A stretch of DNA of 64,000 bases from Dichotomocladium elegans (taxonomy: Eukaryota > Mucoromycota > Mucoromycetes > Mucorales > Lichtheimiaceae): contig JAIXMN010000020.1 of the NCBI GenBank assembly GCA_025716815.1, forward strand, positions 186,001 through 250,000, read 5' to 3'. The position numbers were made by a program, and so were the translations under genes. Numbering within the stretch: the first letter of the stretch is position 1; every line of letters begins with the position of its first letter. Of this stretch, positions 42,832 through 54,300 are shown in pieces. The notes below the pieces were generated by a model. It was given only the letters and a program-made list of their open reading frames with translations, searched no databases and was not told the origin of the DNA.

Positions 42832-43249
42832 GGTGGATGGACGGACAAGGTGAGAAGACGACTGGCAGCCATTCCCCAAAAATGCCCATTTTCGGTCTTT
42901 TGTTTAACCCGACCTACCCCACGCGCCACTGTCCTGTGGTTTTTTTTTTCTGGCGGTGGGTTCAGCTCAATGCACGTGAGTATGGGACTATTCATAACGT
43001 TTAAGTCATTTGGCTCCCCAATCTCTCTTTTTCCCCTTCCAAGAGAGCGAAGTGTTTCTAGGGTTCATAATAAAAAAACTTCCTGGATCAGACAGAAAAA
43101 AGTGCCAGCCTTGCTTTTCCCTTTTTCCACCAGCCAAAGACCCTGAACCAATAAATTATCTTATCGGTATAAAAAATAAAACGTTGCGCTTTTATTTCTA
43201 TTTTCATTTTTTTTTTCCGTTTAGCATCGCACATATACAACAGATCACT

Positions 43250-43564
43250 ATGCCTGCTGGAGTCGAGAAAACGCGTACTCGTAATTCTTCATGCGATTAT
43301 AAGCCTTTGCAAGAATGTCTCGCCAAAAACAATAATGATCGATCAAAATGCATGAAAGAATGGCAAGAGTTCGAGCAAGCTTGCCGTGAAAAAAAGTAAG
43401 ACCGCGAGAGAGAGGTAGAAAAAACCAATAACCCAAAAAATTGGGGAGAGAAGAGGAGACTGTCTCTTACACACATACGTATACAACGTTGTCTGTTCGG
43501 CTTTTTTTTTATTACTTGCCATCCATTCAGGAAGCAGGAATGCGAAGCCTGCAAATCAGCCTAG
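43250..43564 (+). CDS. small CHCH-like twin-cysteine protein
   Basis: Exons 43250..43395 and 43531..43564 give 59 residues. Cysteines form two pairs, C-x7-C (CDYKPLQEC) and C-x10-C (CMKEWQEFEQAC), separated by a short loop, then a C-x2-C tail. The pattern recalls CHCH proteins of the mitochondrial intermembrane space oxidised by Mia40, such as the COX assembly factors COA4 or COA6 (the latter with a C-x10-C), but the first spacing is not the usual x9. Assignment to a specific factor is not possible by eye. A TATA-like GGTATAAAAAATAAAA lies near 43165. The stop codon overlaps that of the converging universal stress gene by two bases. Confidence 0.75.
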
Positions 43565-44284
43565 GGCGTCGCTCGAAGTCTCGATAGGAAAGATTTACGC
43601 TTAGCTGCTTTGTTTTCTTCTTCGTCACATGGGGCTTTTGCGATGATCACGGTGCATGGTGCATGGTGCACGCAGTGATCACTCACACTGCCGAGTAGGG
43701 TGCTGGAAAGATGATGACAACCGTTAATAAACAAAACACAACACCCACAACACCTTCCTTCGAAAAAAAAAAACTCACCGTTTGATGGTGCCCAAGTTGC
43801 GCGAACCCATGATAAGTGCATTCGCATGCACTTCTTCGGCCTTGCGGATGATTTCTGCCTTGGGATCGCCAATCATCGATACGGCTTTGCAGGCAATCTT
43901 CTTTTCCCAGAGCTGCGAGGCGTGCATCTTCAGAAGATCATGGCTCTCATTTCGGCGTTCTTCGGCCACATCATCCATGTACCCAGCCGCATCGACATAG
44001 GGCGCCATTGGCATATCCAGTACTCGCACGTGGACAAGGACAATCTATTATGCGTCCATGTTGAGGATCATCGGTTCTTCACCACCAACTTTTATATTTT
44101 TTACCAGGTCTGTCTCTGGGCGGATAAAATTGGCAAGCGCCCAATCAATCACATATTTTGCAGAATTGGAGTCGATGGAGATGCAAACCACACGCTGAAG
44201 ACGAGAATCATCAATGTTTTGGTTGCTTTCGCCGGGGTAGTGTTCAACAATCGTGTCGCGTTTATGAGGAGCAGTAGTTGACAT
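43561..44284 (-). CDS. universal stress protein (UspA) family
   Basis: Exons 44105..44284, 43779..44044 and 43561..43702, 195 residues. UspA-type Rossmann-like fold: RVVCISIDSNSAKYVIDWAL at the first strand and helix, IVLVHVRVLDMP, AEEVHANALIMGSRNLGTIK and LLGSVSDHCVHHAPCTVIIA. The ATP-binding signature G-S-R-x(n)-G-S-V-S is present (GSRNLGTI...GSVSDH), so nucleotide binding is likely. Such proteins are common in fungi and plants and are linked to stress, but the precise role is unknown. The C-terminus is basic (KAAKRKSFLSRLRATP). Confidence 0.9.
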
Positions 44285-44585
44285 GGCTGAGGGGAACTAG
44301 CAAAAAAAAAAAGATGAAGAAGCGTATCGAAAAAAATAAAAAGTCTGCTTTAAACTGCAATGAAACCTGCATATGACATGGGTTTCTGAAGCTACTACTT
44401 TTGGGGATTGAACGCACTAAACACCACATGCTTAACCGGGTGTTTATCGTACTTTATTGATTTTAATGCTGGCAAATATATGTATATAAAAGTATGTGCA
44501 TATGAACATGAGGAAAAAAGATTGGAATGACGCGTGCGCTGGAATACAGGCAGGGAGTGATGTAGTAAAAGGAGAGAGAAAGAAA

Positions 44586-46564
44586 TTACAACTTCATCTC
44601 GGTCTCATAGAAACCGACTGTCGGGAAAGTGGTCGCAAATGCAGTGACCTGGCTCTTGAGCTCCTGGACTGCAGGAATATGCTCACCATTACCCACGTGC
44701 TTCTTGAAGTCGATGAGTTTCGTGCCCGAGACCTTGCCCTTTTCCTCAATAGCGATCTTGACAGCACGGTCGATGAATGATGCGACGGTTGCAAAATCGG
44801 TTTCCTTGAGACCACGGCTTGTCATGGCGGGTGTGCCGATACGCAGGCCTCCAGGAATCAACGCGCTCTTGTCACCAGGGACGGTGTTCTTGTTGGCCGC
44901 AATGTTAACCAATTCAAGAATACGCTCAACACGGGCGCCGTCAACGCCCTTGGGCTTCAGATTGACAAGGAGCAGGTGGTTATCTGAGCCGCCCGATACA
45001 AGGTCATAACCTAGATCAAGGAATGCTGTCGCGAACGCCTGATTGTTTTTCAGAACCTGCTGCTGGTACTCCTTGAAAAGTGGGCTCTGGACCTGCTTCA
45101 AAGCCACGGCCAAGGCAGCAATCGTGTGGTTGTGAGGTCCACCCTGATGACCGGGGAAGACAGATTGGTTGATGGGACTCTCGAGATCGTACATGATTTC
45201 TATTATATACATACATATGTATATTGCTTTTAGCTCTTTCCCATTTCTTCTCTTACGTGGATATATATATATGTTACTTACGGTTGCCCTTCTTGTCCGT
45301 TTTTCTGACACCCTTGCGGAAAAAGATCATCGCCCCGCGGGGTCCGCGGAGAGACTTATGTGTGGTGGTGGTGACGATATCTGCATGGTCAAAGGGACCA
45401 GGAAGGACACCAGCAGCGACAAGACCTGAGATGTGAGCCATATCGGCCATCAGATAGGCACCGGCCTTGTCCGCAATGTCCTTCATCCTCGCGTAGTCGA
45501 TATTGCGCGCATAAGCCGATGCACCGGCAACGATAATCTTGGGGCGGTAAAGAAGCGCATTAGCCTCTAGCGCGTCATAATCAATGCGGCCCGTCTGCTC
45601 ATTCAGGCGGTAAGGGAAAGTCTCAAAATAAGACGACACAGCAGAGATCTTCTTGGTCGGAGTCTGGTAGCCATGCGACAAACTAAACCAATCGCAGAAA
45701 AAAATTGTTTAGCAACCCCACACACCTCCTTCACCCTCAATTCCTTTCTTCCAAACTTACTGTCCACCATGAGGAAGATCCAATCCCATCAGGCGGTCAT
45801 GCGGCTTCATCAAAGCACCGTATACGTACAAGTTTGCAGGAGCACCTATACACATGAACCAATTTCAACGTCAGCAACTTGCTCGTTTTTTATTTTTTTG
45901 GGTAGGGGGTTTCTTTATATATATACCCGACAAGGACTGGACATTGACACCCCACTTGTCATCTTCAAGACCAAAAGCTTCGAGGGCGCGTTGTTGACAC
46001 AAGCGCTCCGATTTATCAATGAACTCATTGCCACCGTAATATCTGTATGTAATTGATAAGCTTCCGCTATAAACCACCGTCTTTCTCGCTTTCTTATTTT
46101 TTTTTTTTTTACCTGGCACCAGGATAGCCTTCAGAGTACTTGTTTTGCATCACGCTTCCAAGCGCATCCATCACTGCGCGCGAAGTGAAGTTCTTCATGA
46201 TAATATTAGATTTTCGCATCCCACCCTCTCCCACTTTTTTTTTTTTATCAAATCACTGATGACCGGACAAGGCAGCCACGCTTACCTCAGAAGGAATCAA
46301 ACACACACTCTCACGTTGGCGCTTCTTCTCGCTCTCAATGATATTGAACATTTCAGGATCATTCTGCTCCAGGCGTTCGTTGAGAAATTCACGCTGGCCA
46401 GCAGGAAAGACGTAGGTACGCTGTAGAAACATGACCCGTGGTATTTTTTTAGAGCTGATCAGATATCCAGAACCATGCGACTAAAAACTTACAGAGACAC
46501 GGTGGATTGCAGGGCGCACAGAATGTGCCAAGGGCTTGGAAGTAACCAACAGGGAACGAAGCAT
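44586..46564 (-). CDS. SHM1: serine hydroxymethyltransferase, mitochondrial
   Basis: Exons 46493..46564, 46286..46420, 46113..46192, 45927..46042, 45761..45845, 45282..45682 and 44586..45199, 500 residues. Converts serine and tetrahydrofolate to glycine and methylene-THF using PLP. The N-terminus is a mitochondrial presequence ([20 protein letters not shown]), which separates it from the cytosolic isozyme. Family motifs: [64 protein letters not shown], the PLP-lysine box [27 protein letters not shown] and [12 protein letters not shown]. Nothing is missing and the length is typical. Intron sizes are 62-93 bases. Confidence 0.96.
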
Positions 46565-46909
46565 GGTTAGGGAGCGAGAGGAGAGAAAAGCGGGCCTGTT
46601 GAATGAACAAGAAGGTGTGTAAAAAGAGGAAAAAATGCAAGAAGCGGTAGACAATGCCTTTTTATTTGCTTCCCTCCTAAAGAGGCAATGAGATAAGGTT
46701 CCTTCTGCCTGCCTTTGCCATTAGAGGTGATCTTCCTACCATTAGAAGGCGCAACATTCACCGGGCAAATCCACCGAGTCAATTTTTTTTTTCACACAGA
46801 GAAATAAAGCTCCGTTCCGGAAAAATGAGAGTGATTGGTTGACTATTTTTTTCTCTCTCTTCTTTTATTGGAGACGGGCATGCGTCAAGCTTTTATTTGT
46901 TACAAGAAT

Positions 46910-48587
46910 CTATGCAGAGGAACCTTGCTGGACCTTGTTAAGCTTTTGCTGGGCTACCTGCTCCGGAACAGGGAGGTAATATAGGTGAGGTAGTGTCGTC
47001 GTCTTTCGGAAAAGTTCGTCGAGAGATGAAGTAGGTGCTGATGCGTGTGGAGATGCCTGCGGTTCTGCGATAGGACCAGCAGTCGCATATACAACTTCGC
47101 GAATAGGCCGATCTTCTGGTCCAGCCGCACCAGCAGGAATGTGCGTGTTATCGGGCACTGCAGTCGAAGACGCGGTCATTGCTATAATATCAGAGCTATT
47201 AACATCCCTGACCCCTTTTGTGATTTTTTACCTTCCTCACCTTTTTGCAACTCGCGCGTAATCTGCGAAATACCCTGGAGACGCGGTCGTCGTCCTTCCG
47301 CAACATGTGTTGTCGGATCTGTCTCCTTGGATAGGTTTCCATTACATACCGATGAGATCAGAGCTTCCCAATCGACTTTTATGCGTCTCTCTGCTGCATT
47401 TTGTTCTTGCTCAATCAAGATTTCGGCCTGTTCGGGTGTCAACCCTCCGACTGCCAATTTACGCCCGGTGTCCTTAGGGAAAATAATCCCATGAATACCT
47501 TTGTATGCCGCGATGGCCTGTGACTTTTCTGCATACTAACATCATCTTGTCAGTTTACATCATGCGAATTCCCCTTTCAGCGACGCCTCGAACTCACAAT
47601 GACATAGCAATGAGTCTTGATCGAATCCATCCAGAACCGCTTGACCTCGCCAAATTGTTTGATGAGCTCCTGCACATTTCGGATTATCAGTGGCCGGACA
47701 AATCCTTTGATATAAACTGCGGTATCGTTGATCTCTTCCTTCTGTGTCGTCGCATTAGTATATATGAACTGTTCCCTCTGTTTTCGTCTCCACCGATCGC
47801 TTACCGCAGCAGCAGGAGCAACCTCAGTTTTATTGCGCTTTTCGTTTACTTCGTCTAGAGTTATACACATTAATTCCAGTCAGAAGAAAGTTCTGTATCT
47901 TTTACCTTCTGCACGCTTTTCATCCTCTCGTTTTCGTTTCTCTCCGCGATCACTTGAGGCAGTTTTTTCTTGTCCTTCGGTTGGTGGAAGTTTTACGGCC
48001 TCGGGGGCTTCCGTCATTTCCGGCGCCTTTACCTGTTCCCGCACCTTGACTGACTTAGGTGTGCGAGAGGGTGGTGCATGTGCAGCGGTGTTAGCATTTG
48101 GTTCGGGCTCAGCATCAGTCGTAGCAGCAACTGTTGGCTTGTCATTCTCTGTTGTTGAAGGCGAGGGAACGGTAGCAATCGCAGTAGGTGCAGCCACGGC
48201 AGCAATAACTGCAGCAGCAATAGCAGGTTCCACAGGTTGCTCAACAGGCTGTTCCACAGGTTGCTCCACGGGTTGTTCAACAGGCTTTTCAACAGATTGG
48301 ATAGCTGATGTCGCTATAGGCTCCGTAGCTATGATCGTGTCACCTTCCTTCTCATTCTCTAGATGCTGAGTGCTTTCTGTGGCGGATTCCGTTTGGCCAG
48401 ATACGGGAACTGATTCGTTGGCCTGGCTCACACCTTGATCGCCTACGCTCTTTTCTTTTTCTTCATCGATCCATTGCTGTAGGCGAGCCACAAGCTCATC
48501 CTTCTTGCCTTTGGTTGACAAATTTCGCTTTCCAAGTTCAACCTTGAGATCAACAACACGTAGAGATGAAAGATTATCAGGTAGCAT
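46910..48587 (-). CDS. Acinus-like SAP/RRM protein
   Basis: Exons 47906..48587, 47598..47854, 47232..47535 and 46910..47181, 504 residues. The N-terminal SAP DNA/RNA-binding motif (LRVVDLKVELGKRNLSTKGK) is followed by a long low-complexity region with a PVEQ repeat (five units, about residues 115-134), an RRM (AVYIKGFVRPLIIRNVQELI; FWMDSIKTHCYVIYAEKSQA), and a C-terminal RSB motif (LDELFRKTTTLPHLYYLPV) that in animal Acinus binds RNPS1 and SAP18. This is the scaffold layout of the ASAP complex attached to exon junction complexes. The RRM and RSB match Acinus better than other SAP-RRM proteins. Human Acinus is longer; this compact form fits fungal relatives. Confidence 0.85.
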
Positions 48588-50233
48588 TATACGAAGGCGG
48601 TCGCAAATGTTATAAGAAAAGGAGAGCAACAACAAAGGTAACAGAATGATTTGCGCGCGTTTTGCAACCAGAGGATTGGGCGGCCTAGCCGCGTCCTCTC
48701 TCTTCCTCCTCCGCTAGGCGGTTCTTGAATTCAACATGGCTGCTTGCATTTCACTGGGGGGCGGTTATCCAGTTTCTCTGGGCAAACTCACGTGATATCT
48801 CGGCTCCAAGTGAAAAGCTGAACTCGAGCATTGCTGCCTAAGTATCAAGCTCTTTGAGCCATCCTATCTTCCCAGGCCATTTACTCAGAGAATTTCCTGC
48901 TATCTTTGTTTACGACATTTTTTTACCGCCACATTTACGATTAACTTGCTTTCGTTATGCCAAATACAAATAAAGAAGGAGCGTGATGTACAGAGTGTTG
49001 GTGCCTACCTCGGATTAATGGAAAGGGCATGAAGTTTCCCATATCATGAAAAGAAAGGATAGAACCCTTTAGTTCACATGTCTGAAGTATTGGACGTAGA
49101 TGGTCTGAAACAAGTCTAACTGAATGGTCTCTGTATTCAATATACGGTGGCACCTCGGCTTCCATGATGTGTTAAAGTTCTCTGAAGGACACTTCAATCA
49201 TTTGGTTTAATCGCTCTTAATCGATCTTCGTAAATTAAATGATTCTGGTATATATTAAACGTATGCATTAATATCGATAAATCTTATCTCAATCAATCCA
49301 TCGATTGAGAAGAGTTTTCTTTATGAGGGGTACCATAGTTATAGTAGAAAAAATGGCGCTACCACTGATCACCATAGTTTACCAGTTTCATACCTTGCAG
49401 TTAAGAATAATATCCATCGAACTCGTGTGGAATTTAATCTTAAGGACGAATTGTCCCGCAGCATCTGTTTTCCTGATCGAGTTAATATCAATAATTTTTG
49501 AGATTGTACGTAATCAATACCTGCCGGTTGGACTTTGACCGAGATCCAACGCTTGAAACGGCCTTCGGGAGAGACCCCTTTGAATCACGGACAAATTGTC
49601 TTCCCTATTATTCCCCAACGCAAATAAGCTGTTTTGTGTGAACACTTTATGCCTGCCAACAGGTTTTGAGGTCCCGCCTAATTTCGGCGGATCCAAAATC
49701 ATTTTTTCGGTGAAATTGGGGGGTGGGGTGCCTAGCCTTTCATAGTGGCCTACTTGGTCTATGACCATACAACATTTGTATTTATCCGCCTGTAACGCTC
49801 ACCCAACTATGGGCCCGCTTTCTTTCAGGAGCTCCTATTGTTACCGATAACGAACGGAGATCTTCTCTTTGTTTCCTTTATCTTTGTCTTTGCTCGAGAG
49901 ATGGTGGTAATGGATTTGCCGCTCTTCAGGCCCACATGTAAAAGGATATCCGTATATGGCGACAGTTTGCTGAATAATTCGGTAGCTTTACCACTTGCTC
50001 ATAGTCTGTACTCGCGTCTCAACGCTGATGGCCGTTTCCTTCTTCTTCCTGCTAAATTTCAAAAGTGCTCATGCCGCGAATACACAGGATGACCTGGCAA
50101 TGGATGGACACCTATTTCTATGTTTGATTGGTGGAACATGTTACCAGGCATCAAGTGCTATTTATAAACCGAGAGATCTGGAAAAGGAGTCTATATTTTT
50201 TTTTCTTTCTTTTTATTCGTAAGCCCGCCCACG
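48588..50233. other. intergenic, no gene seen
   Basis: About 1.6 kb. It holds the Acinus promoter and the upstream region of the next gene. Short frames only; no repeats or RNA genes recognised. Confidence 0.4.
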
Positions 50234-51318
50234 ATGCACATTCGTCTTCAGCTGCTGCCATTGCTCTTGCTGGCGTGTGTGTTTTCGACCTTCATTGTGT
50301 ATGCCGAACCCGATCTTGCCAAGCGAGGTGAGAACATAATGTGGACAATTGACCCTTCTAGTACTAAAACGATCTCGACTCTTCATTCCCAGTGCCCCAG
50401 GTAGACGGTAGGTTTTTCGGGCTCGTTGTCAGAGAGCTGTGATATTCCTAAAAAGTGTTTGAGGTTGGGTCCTGATGCTGTCTTCTCTTTCTCTTTCATG
50501 AAAGGTGGCGGTACCCAGCCTTCGGCGAGCGCGCCTGCTCCTCCTGCTTCGTCGCCTGCCCCACCTCCAGCTGGCTCCCCAGCACCAGCACCAGCACCAG
50601 CACCAGCCAGCAGCGGTGCACCGCCCGCACCGAGTGGTGGACTTAATACAGTACCCGCCGGTAATCAGTCAGCTCCGGCGTCTGGGATGGCCTCCAATTC
50701 GCTCGCAGGTCTTCCGACGTCTGCTACTTTTGGCAACACGATTTACCCGGGCTCGGCATCGTTCGTGAAGCCCACTGGCAGCAAATCCGTCTCTCCCCTT
50801 TTCCGGATCGACTCCCGCGAAAATGTTACATTCATCTGGCAGTTCCAGTCGTTGATGGTTCGACCTGTCAATCTCACTCTTGCCGCTGTTGGGCCCCAAT
50901 CTGCAACTTATACCATTGCTCAGATGGATGGTATGGCCACAAGCGCTGTCTGGGAGCTTTCTTCTGTTCCCCAGGCCACCCCGCTTTTCAACGGCATGTA
51001 TCAGATCCAGCTCTATGACCAACGTGGCGTCAGCGCCCCTCCTCAACCCGGCTGGTTGATGGCGAATACGCGCTTGACCATTGCGTTTTACAACCCTGAG
51101 TCCTACTCTGCCGGTGGTGGTGGATGTAAGTGTAGCAATGGATCAGAAGACCTAAAACTATTGATCTAACTGTTGTTTTTTCCAACATAGCCGATTACTG
51201 CCCCACTTGCTTCTATGCTGGCGCTCAACGGACTGGCCACTCCTTTGCCGGCCTCGCGGTTGGCTTTGGAATCGCATGCATCACTTCTGTTGCTTTTATT
51301 TATGGCCTTCTGAATTAA
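50234..51318 (+). CDS. secreted/membrane DUF7137-like protein
   Basis: Exons 50234..50327, 50393..50407, 50505..51125 and 51191..51318, 285 residues. It has a signal peptide (MHIRLQLLPLLLLACVFSTF), a Pro/Ala/Ser-rich stretch (about residues 40-75, likely O-glycosylated), a beta-rich domain resembling fungal DUF7137 (NVTFIWQFQSLMVRPVNLTL; NGMYQIQLYDQRG), and a C-terminal membrane segment (FAGLAVGFGIACITSVAFIY). Two N-glycosylation sequons are visible (ENVT, VNLT). The second exon is only 15 bases; it is required to keep the frame (VPQVD). Probably a cell-surface protein of unknown function found widely in fungi. Confidence 0.8.
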
Positions 51319-54300
51319 AAAAAAATCGCCTAGCTCAGCCCATTGTAATTTCTTTCACCATGATACCATAGATATTTGTTCCCTTTTTATTCAGAAAAGA
51401 TATATGTGTACATGTATAAAAAAGGACGCAAGCATCAAGGCTACACGAACCCGTCCTCTTTCATGTGTCATCAGTGCAAGGAAAGCAACTGTTATTTGCA
51501 TTTCAATCAACCACCCCTGTTTCATTTTCATTTAACTTGATTCATGCATTTATTCGGTGTACGCCCCCCTCCAATTTCATTCTTCTTTCACTTCTGCAGC
51601 CGTTTCCCATCCGTAACACTCAATTCGCAATGGTACAACATACAGATGTTTACGTAATGCACATGTTCTACATGTCAATGGATCCCATCAACGAAACAGA
51701 GAGAACAGCAAGACCGGGCACAGTTTGCTCAGGAACGTTTAATCAAGACCGATAGGGTAATAACGCGGAAAGTGCGTTTTATTCATGGTGTGCTTGTACC
51801 CATCTCATATTCCTTCGAAGAACAAGGATGAGCATGCTATACCCATCCTGGCCATAGTTGGTGCTAATATGTCCCAGTAAACAAAGGGCCTTCAACCAGG
51901 AAGGGAGGTGAGATCGAGGATGTTGCAGTTCACACAGAGGTCTGAATAAAAGCAATAAACAGGTTGTCGACAACTCTAGCAGCAGATACCTGATCTACCT
52001 TCCTCACATGAGCAACAAAGGAGGATGGGGGGGGGGGTCACCTGACCTTAGGACGGGCAGAGAAGCGATCGGTAGATTTTGCGCTGCGCTATGCGCATGC
52101 GCACTTTTCTTTTGCCGTACTCCAAAATACGATGGCTGTCATTGCCACGTTGATCCGAAAAGGATATAAAAATATTCTTATTTTTATTGCCTAAGAAGGA
52201 TCCCGCTCTCAACGTCTCATTTGGCTTCATATCACTTGGCAATTATGTACATTCTATGGCTGGCAGTAACTTCTCGGATGCTTCTTCGAGTGGGCCAATA
52301 AACCTTAGAAGCATCAGCAGCAGAAGCAGGAAGAGGGACAACAACGATAGAATCAGTTTTGTGACAGCCGATTCTCCTGTCGCCAAAATTATGTATCGAC
52401 AAGAAGTTTCTTTATATCGATAGTGTCCTAATGTACATCAGCAAGCTCGACAAAGCAACTATAACCACAATGGTAACGAGGCGCCCGTGGTCACAGGAAA
52501 GGGGGGGGAAGTTCATCATGGCTTACGAGAGCATTATGCTGATTACAAAATAAAGATATCACTGAATATCTGAAGAATATGCGTCAAGCACACACCGCTA
52601 CCTATGCTGAGTACGCAGAAATAAGGTCATTGCATATACGAAAGACGCATAGGACAAGGACCTTCACCTTTATTGTAGCAACTTCATCGAACTTCTTTAC
52701 CTTTGGAATAAATGCTTTGATTGCAAAGGTTCAGAGATTTCGAGAACATTTACATATTCACGGCAGAGATGTACTTGTCATTATCCATTATTAGCTGTCC
52801 AAAAAAAACCTCCAGCCTAGAAAATTACAATCGATAGTAGCAGGACAACAGTCAGAACCAAGAACAATGATTGCAGCAGCAGCATCTGAATGATAGTCAT
52901 TCCCTTTCATCACATTCAAAGCGAGCGCTCGAACACAAGTGCAGAAAATCGCTACTTGAGATGGAGCTGACGGGGACCCACAAGATTTGTCCGCAGACCA
53001 TGATTGCTCAGCAATTTGTCCAAGGTTCTGGTTCGAGCAGTGATATTCTGCAACAAGACCCTCGACCTAGCAAATTTTGGACGGTTATTCCAGATTTGTA
53101 ACAATGATAACTCGAACCTTAATAATGGAGTTTGCCCGCTGTTTATAGACAGTTAGCACCATGTCTGAAAAAACCCTTAGCAGTCCGTTAGTTGAGGCCC
53201 AAGTAACAGGGGATAGCCACGTGAAGTCCGGCCGCTGTGTATCCCCTCCCCACTTGACGCCTGGAGTAATCAGGCATGGCCTCACTGGGGAGTTCCTTCC
53301 GATCGACGCACTCCCAGAGAGAGGCCCTCAACATGAAGCCACCGAAGGTGCTCACGGCGTCCCTCTAGCCTTCCGCCAGCAGTAGCCACCAGCTAAGAAA
53401 GACCTCCAAAGGAGGCTATCTGGGCGAGTACCCATACATGATTCGGAAAGGAGCAGCTTGGGGTCCCCTCCCCTCCCCCACAGTCCAGCAATAGCATGTG
53501 CCTTTCCATCTCTGCACAAACCTCCCTTGCGCCCCCCACCCCCACATTGGCCTTAGCCTCGATGGTCAAAGTTTTTGGGCATCTACTTCATGCTCTGCCG
53601 TCTTTTTTTCAATATCTCTCTGCATGAGCATGTTGATGCGGAGACGTTCAGACAACTTGGCTTCCTCACTGTTGCTGTATTATTATATATTTCCGGTTAC
53701 AGATGAAACTTATTCAAGCCAAACATACATAGGAAAAGGAAAGGAAAGCAACAGGCGAAGGCCGATACGTCAGGCGTTCATAGAAAATGTTGTACCAGTG
53801 GATAGGTCTTGAACAGTTGTTGTGATGTGGATCAAAAGCCGGTAAAGAAGAAACCTTTGAACCCGAAGAAATCAGGGCCCCCGCGTCCGCGGATTAAAAA
53901 GAACAGATGGCAACCGTGAAGACGATCTGTGTTGGCACGCATTACTCAACAGATCCGACATGCCCATGCAAAGATTAGATAGTCACACGTGCCGGATGAA
54001 GCTCAGTTGTGACGACTACTGTGTCCGGACCATGAACAGCCATGATAGCCGACCCTAAGATGTCGCCGAGGTCGAGGCAAAACGCCAAAGTGGCATGCGG
54101 TGCCTAGGGCTAAGTTGGTACCAGCGAACGCCAACGGATCGCAGTTTTTCGAGACACCCCATCCTTCCGCTGGGCAAGATTGTGCGTTATATGTACGTTG
54201 AACCCGCCCCCCCGGGGGGAGGGGGGAAAGCTGTATGTGTCATAACCATCGAGCCGCATTCGTATACCCTCTGCAGGCTACTGCTATTACTATTCTTGTG

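Noticed and set aside
47728..48369. Plus-strand 213-codon frame
   Set aside because: Antisense of the low-complexity region of the Acinus-like gene.
53161..53385. 74-codon frame with balanced composition
   Set aside because: No recognised family, no splice or promoter support; could be transposon debris.
54190..54240. GC palindrome CCCCCCCGGGGGG as a regulatory element
   Set aside because: Simple homopolymer juxtaposition without further support.
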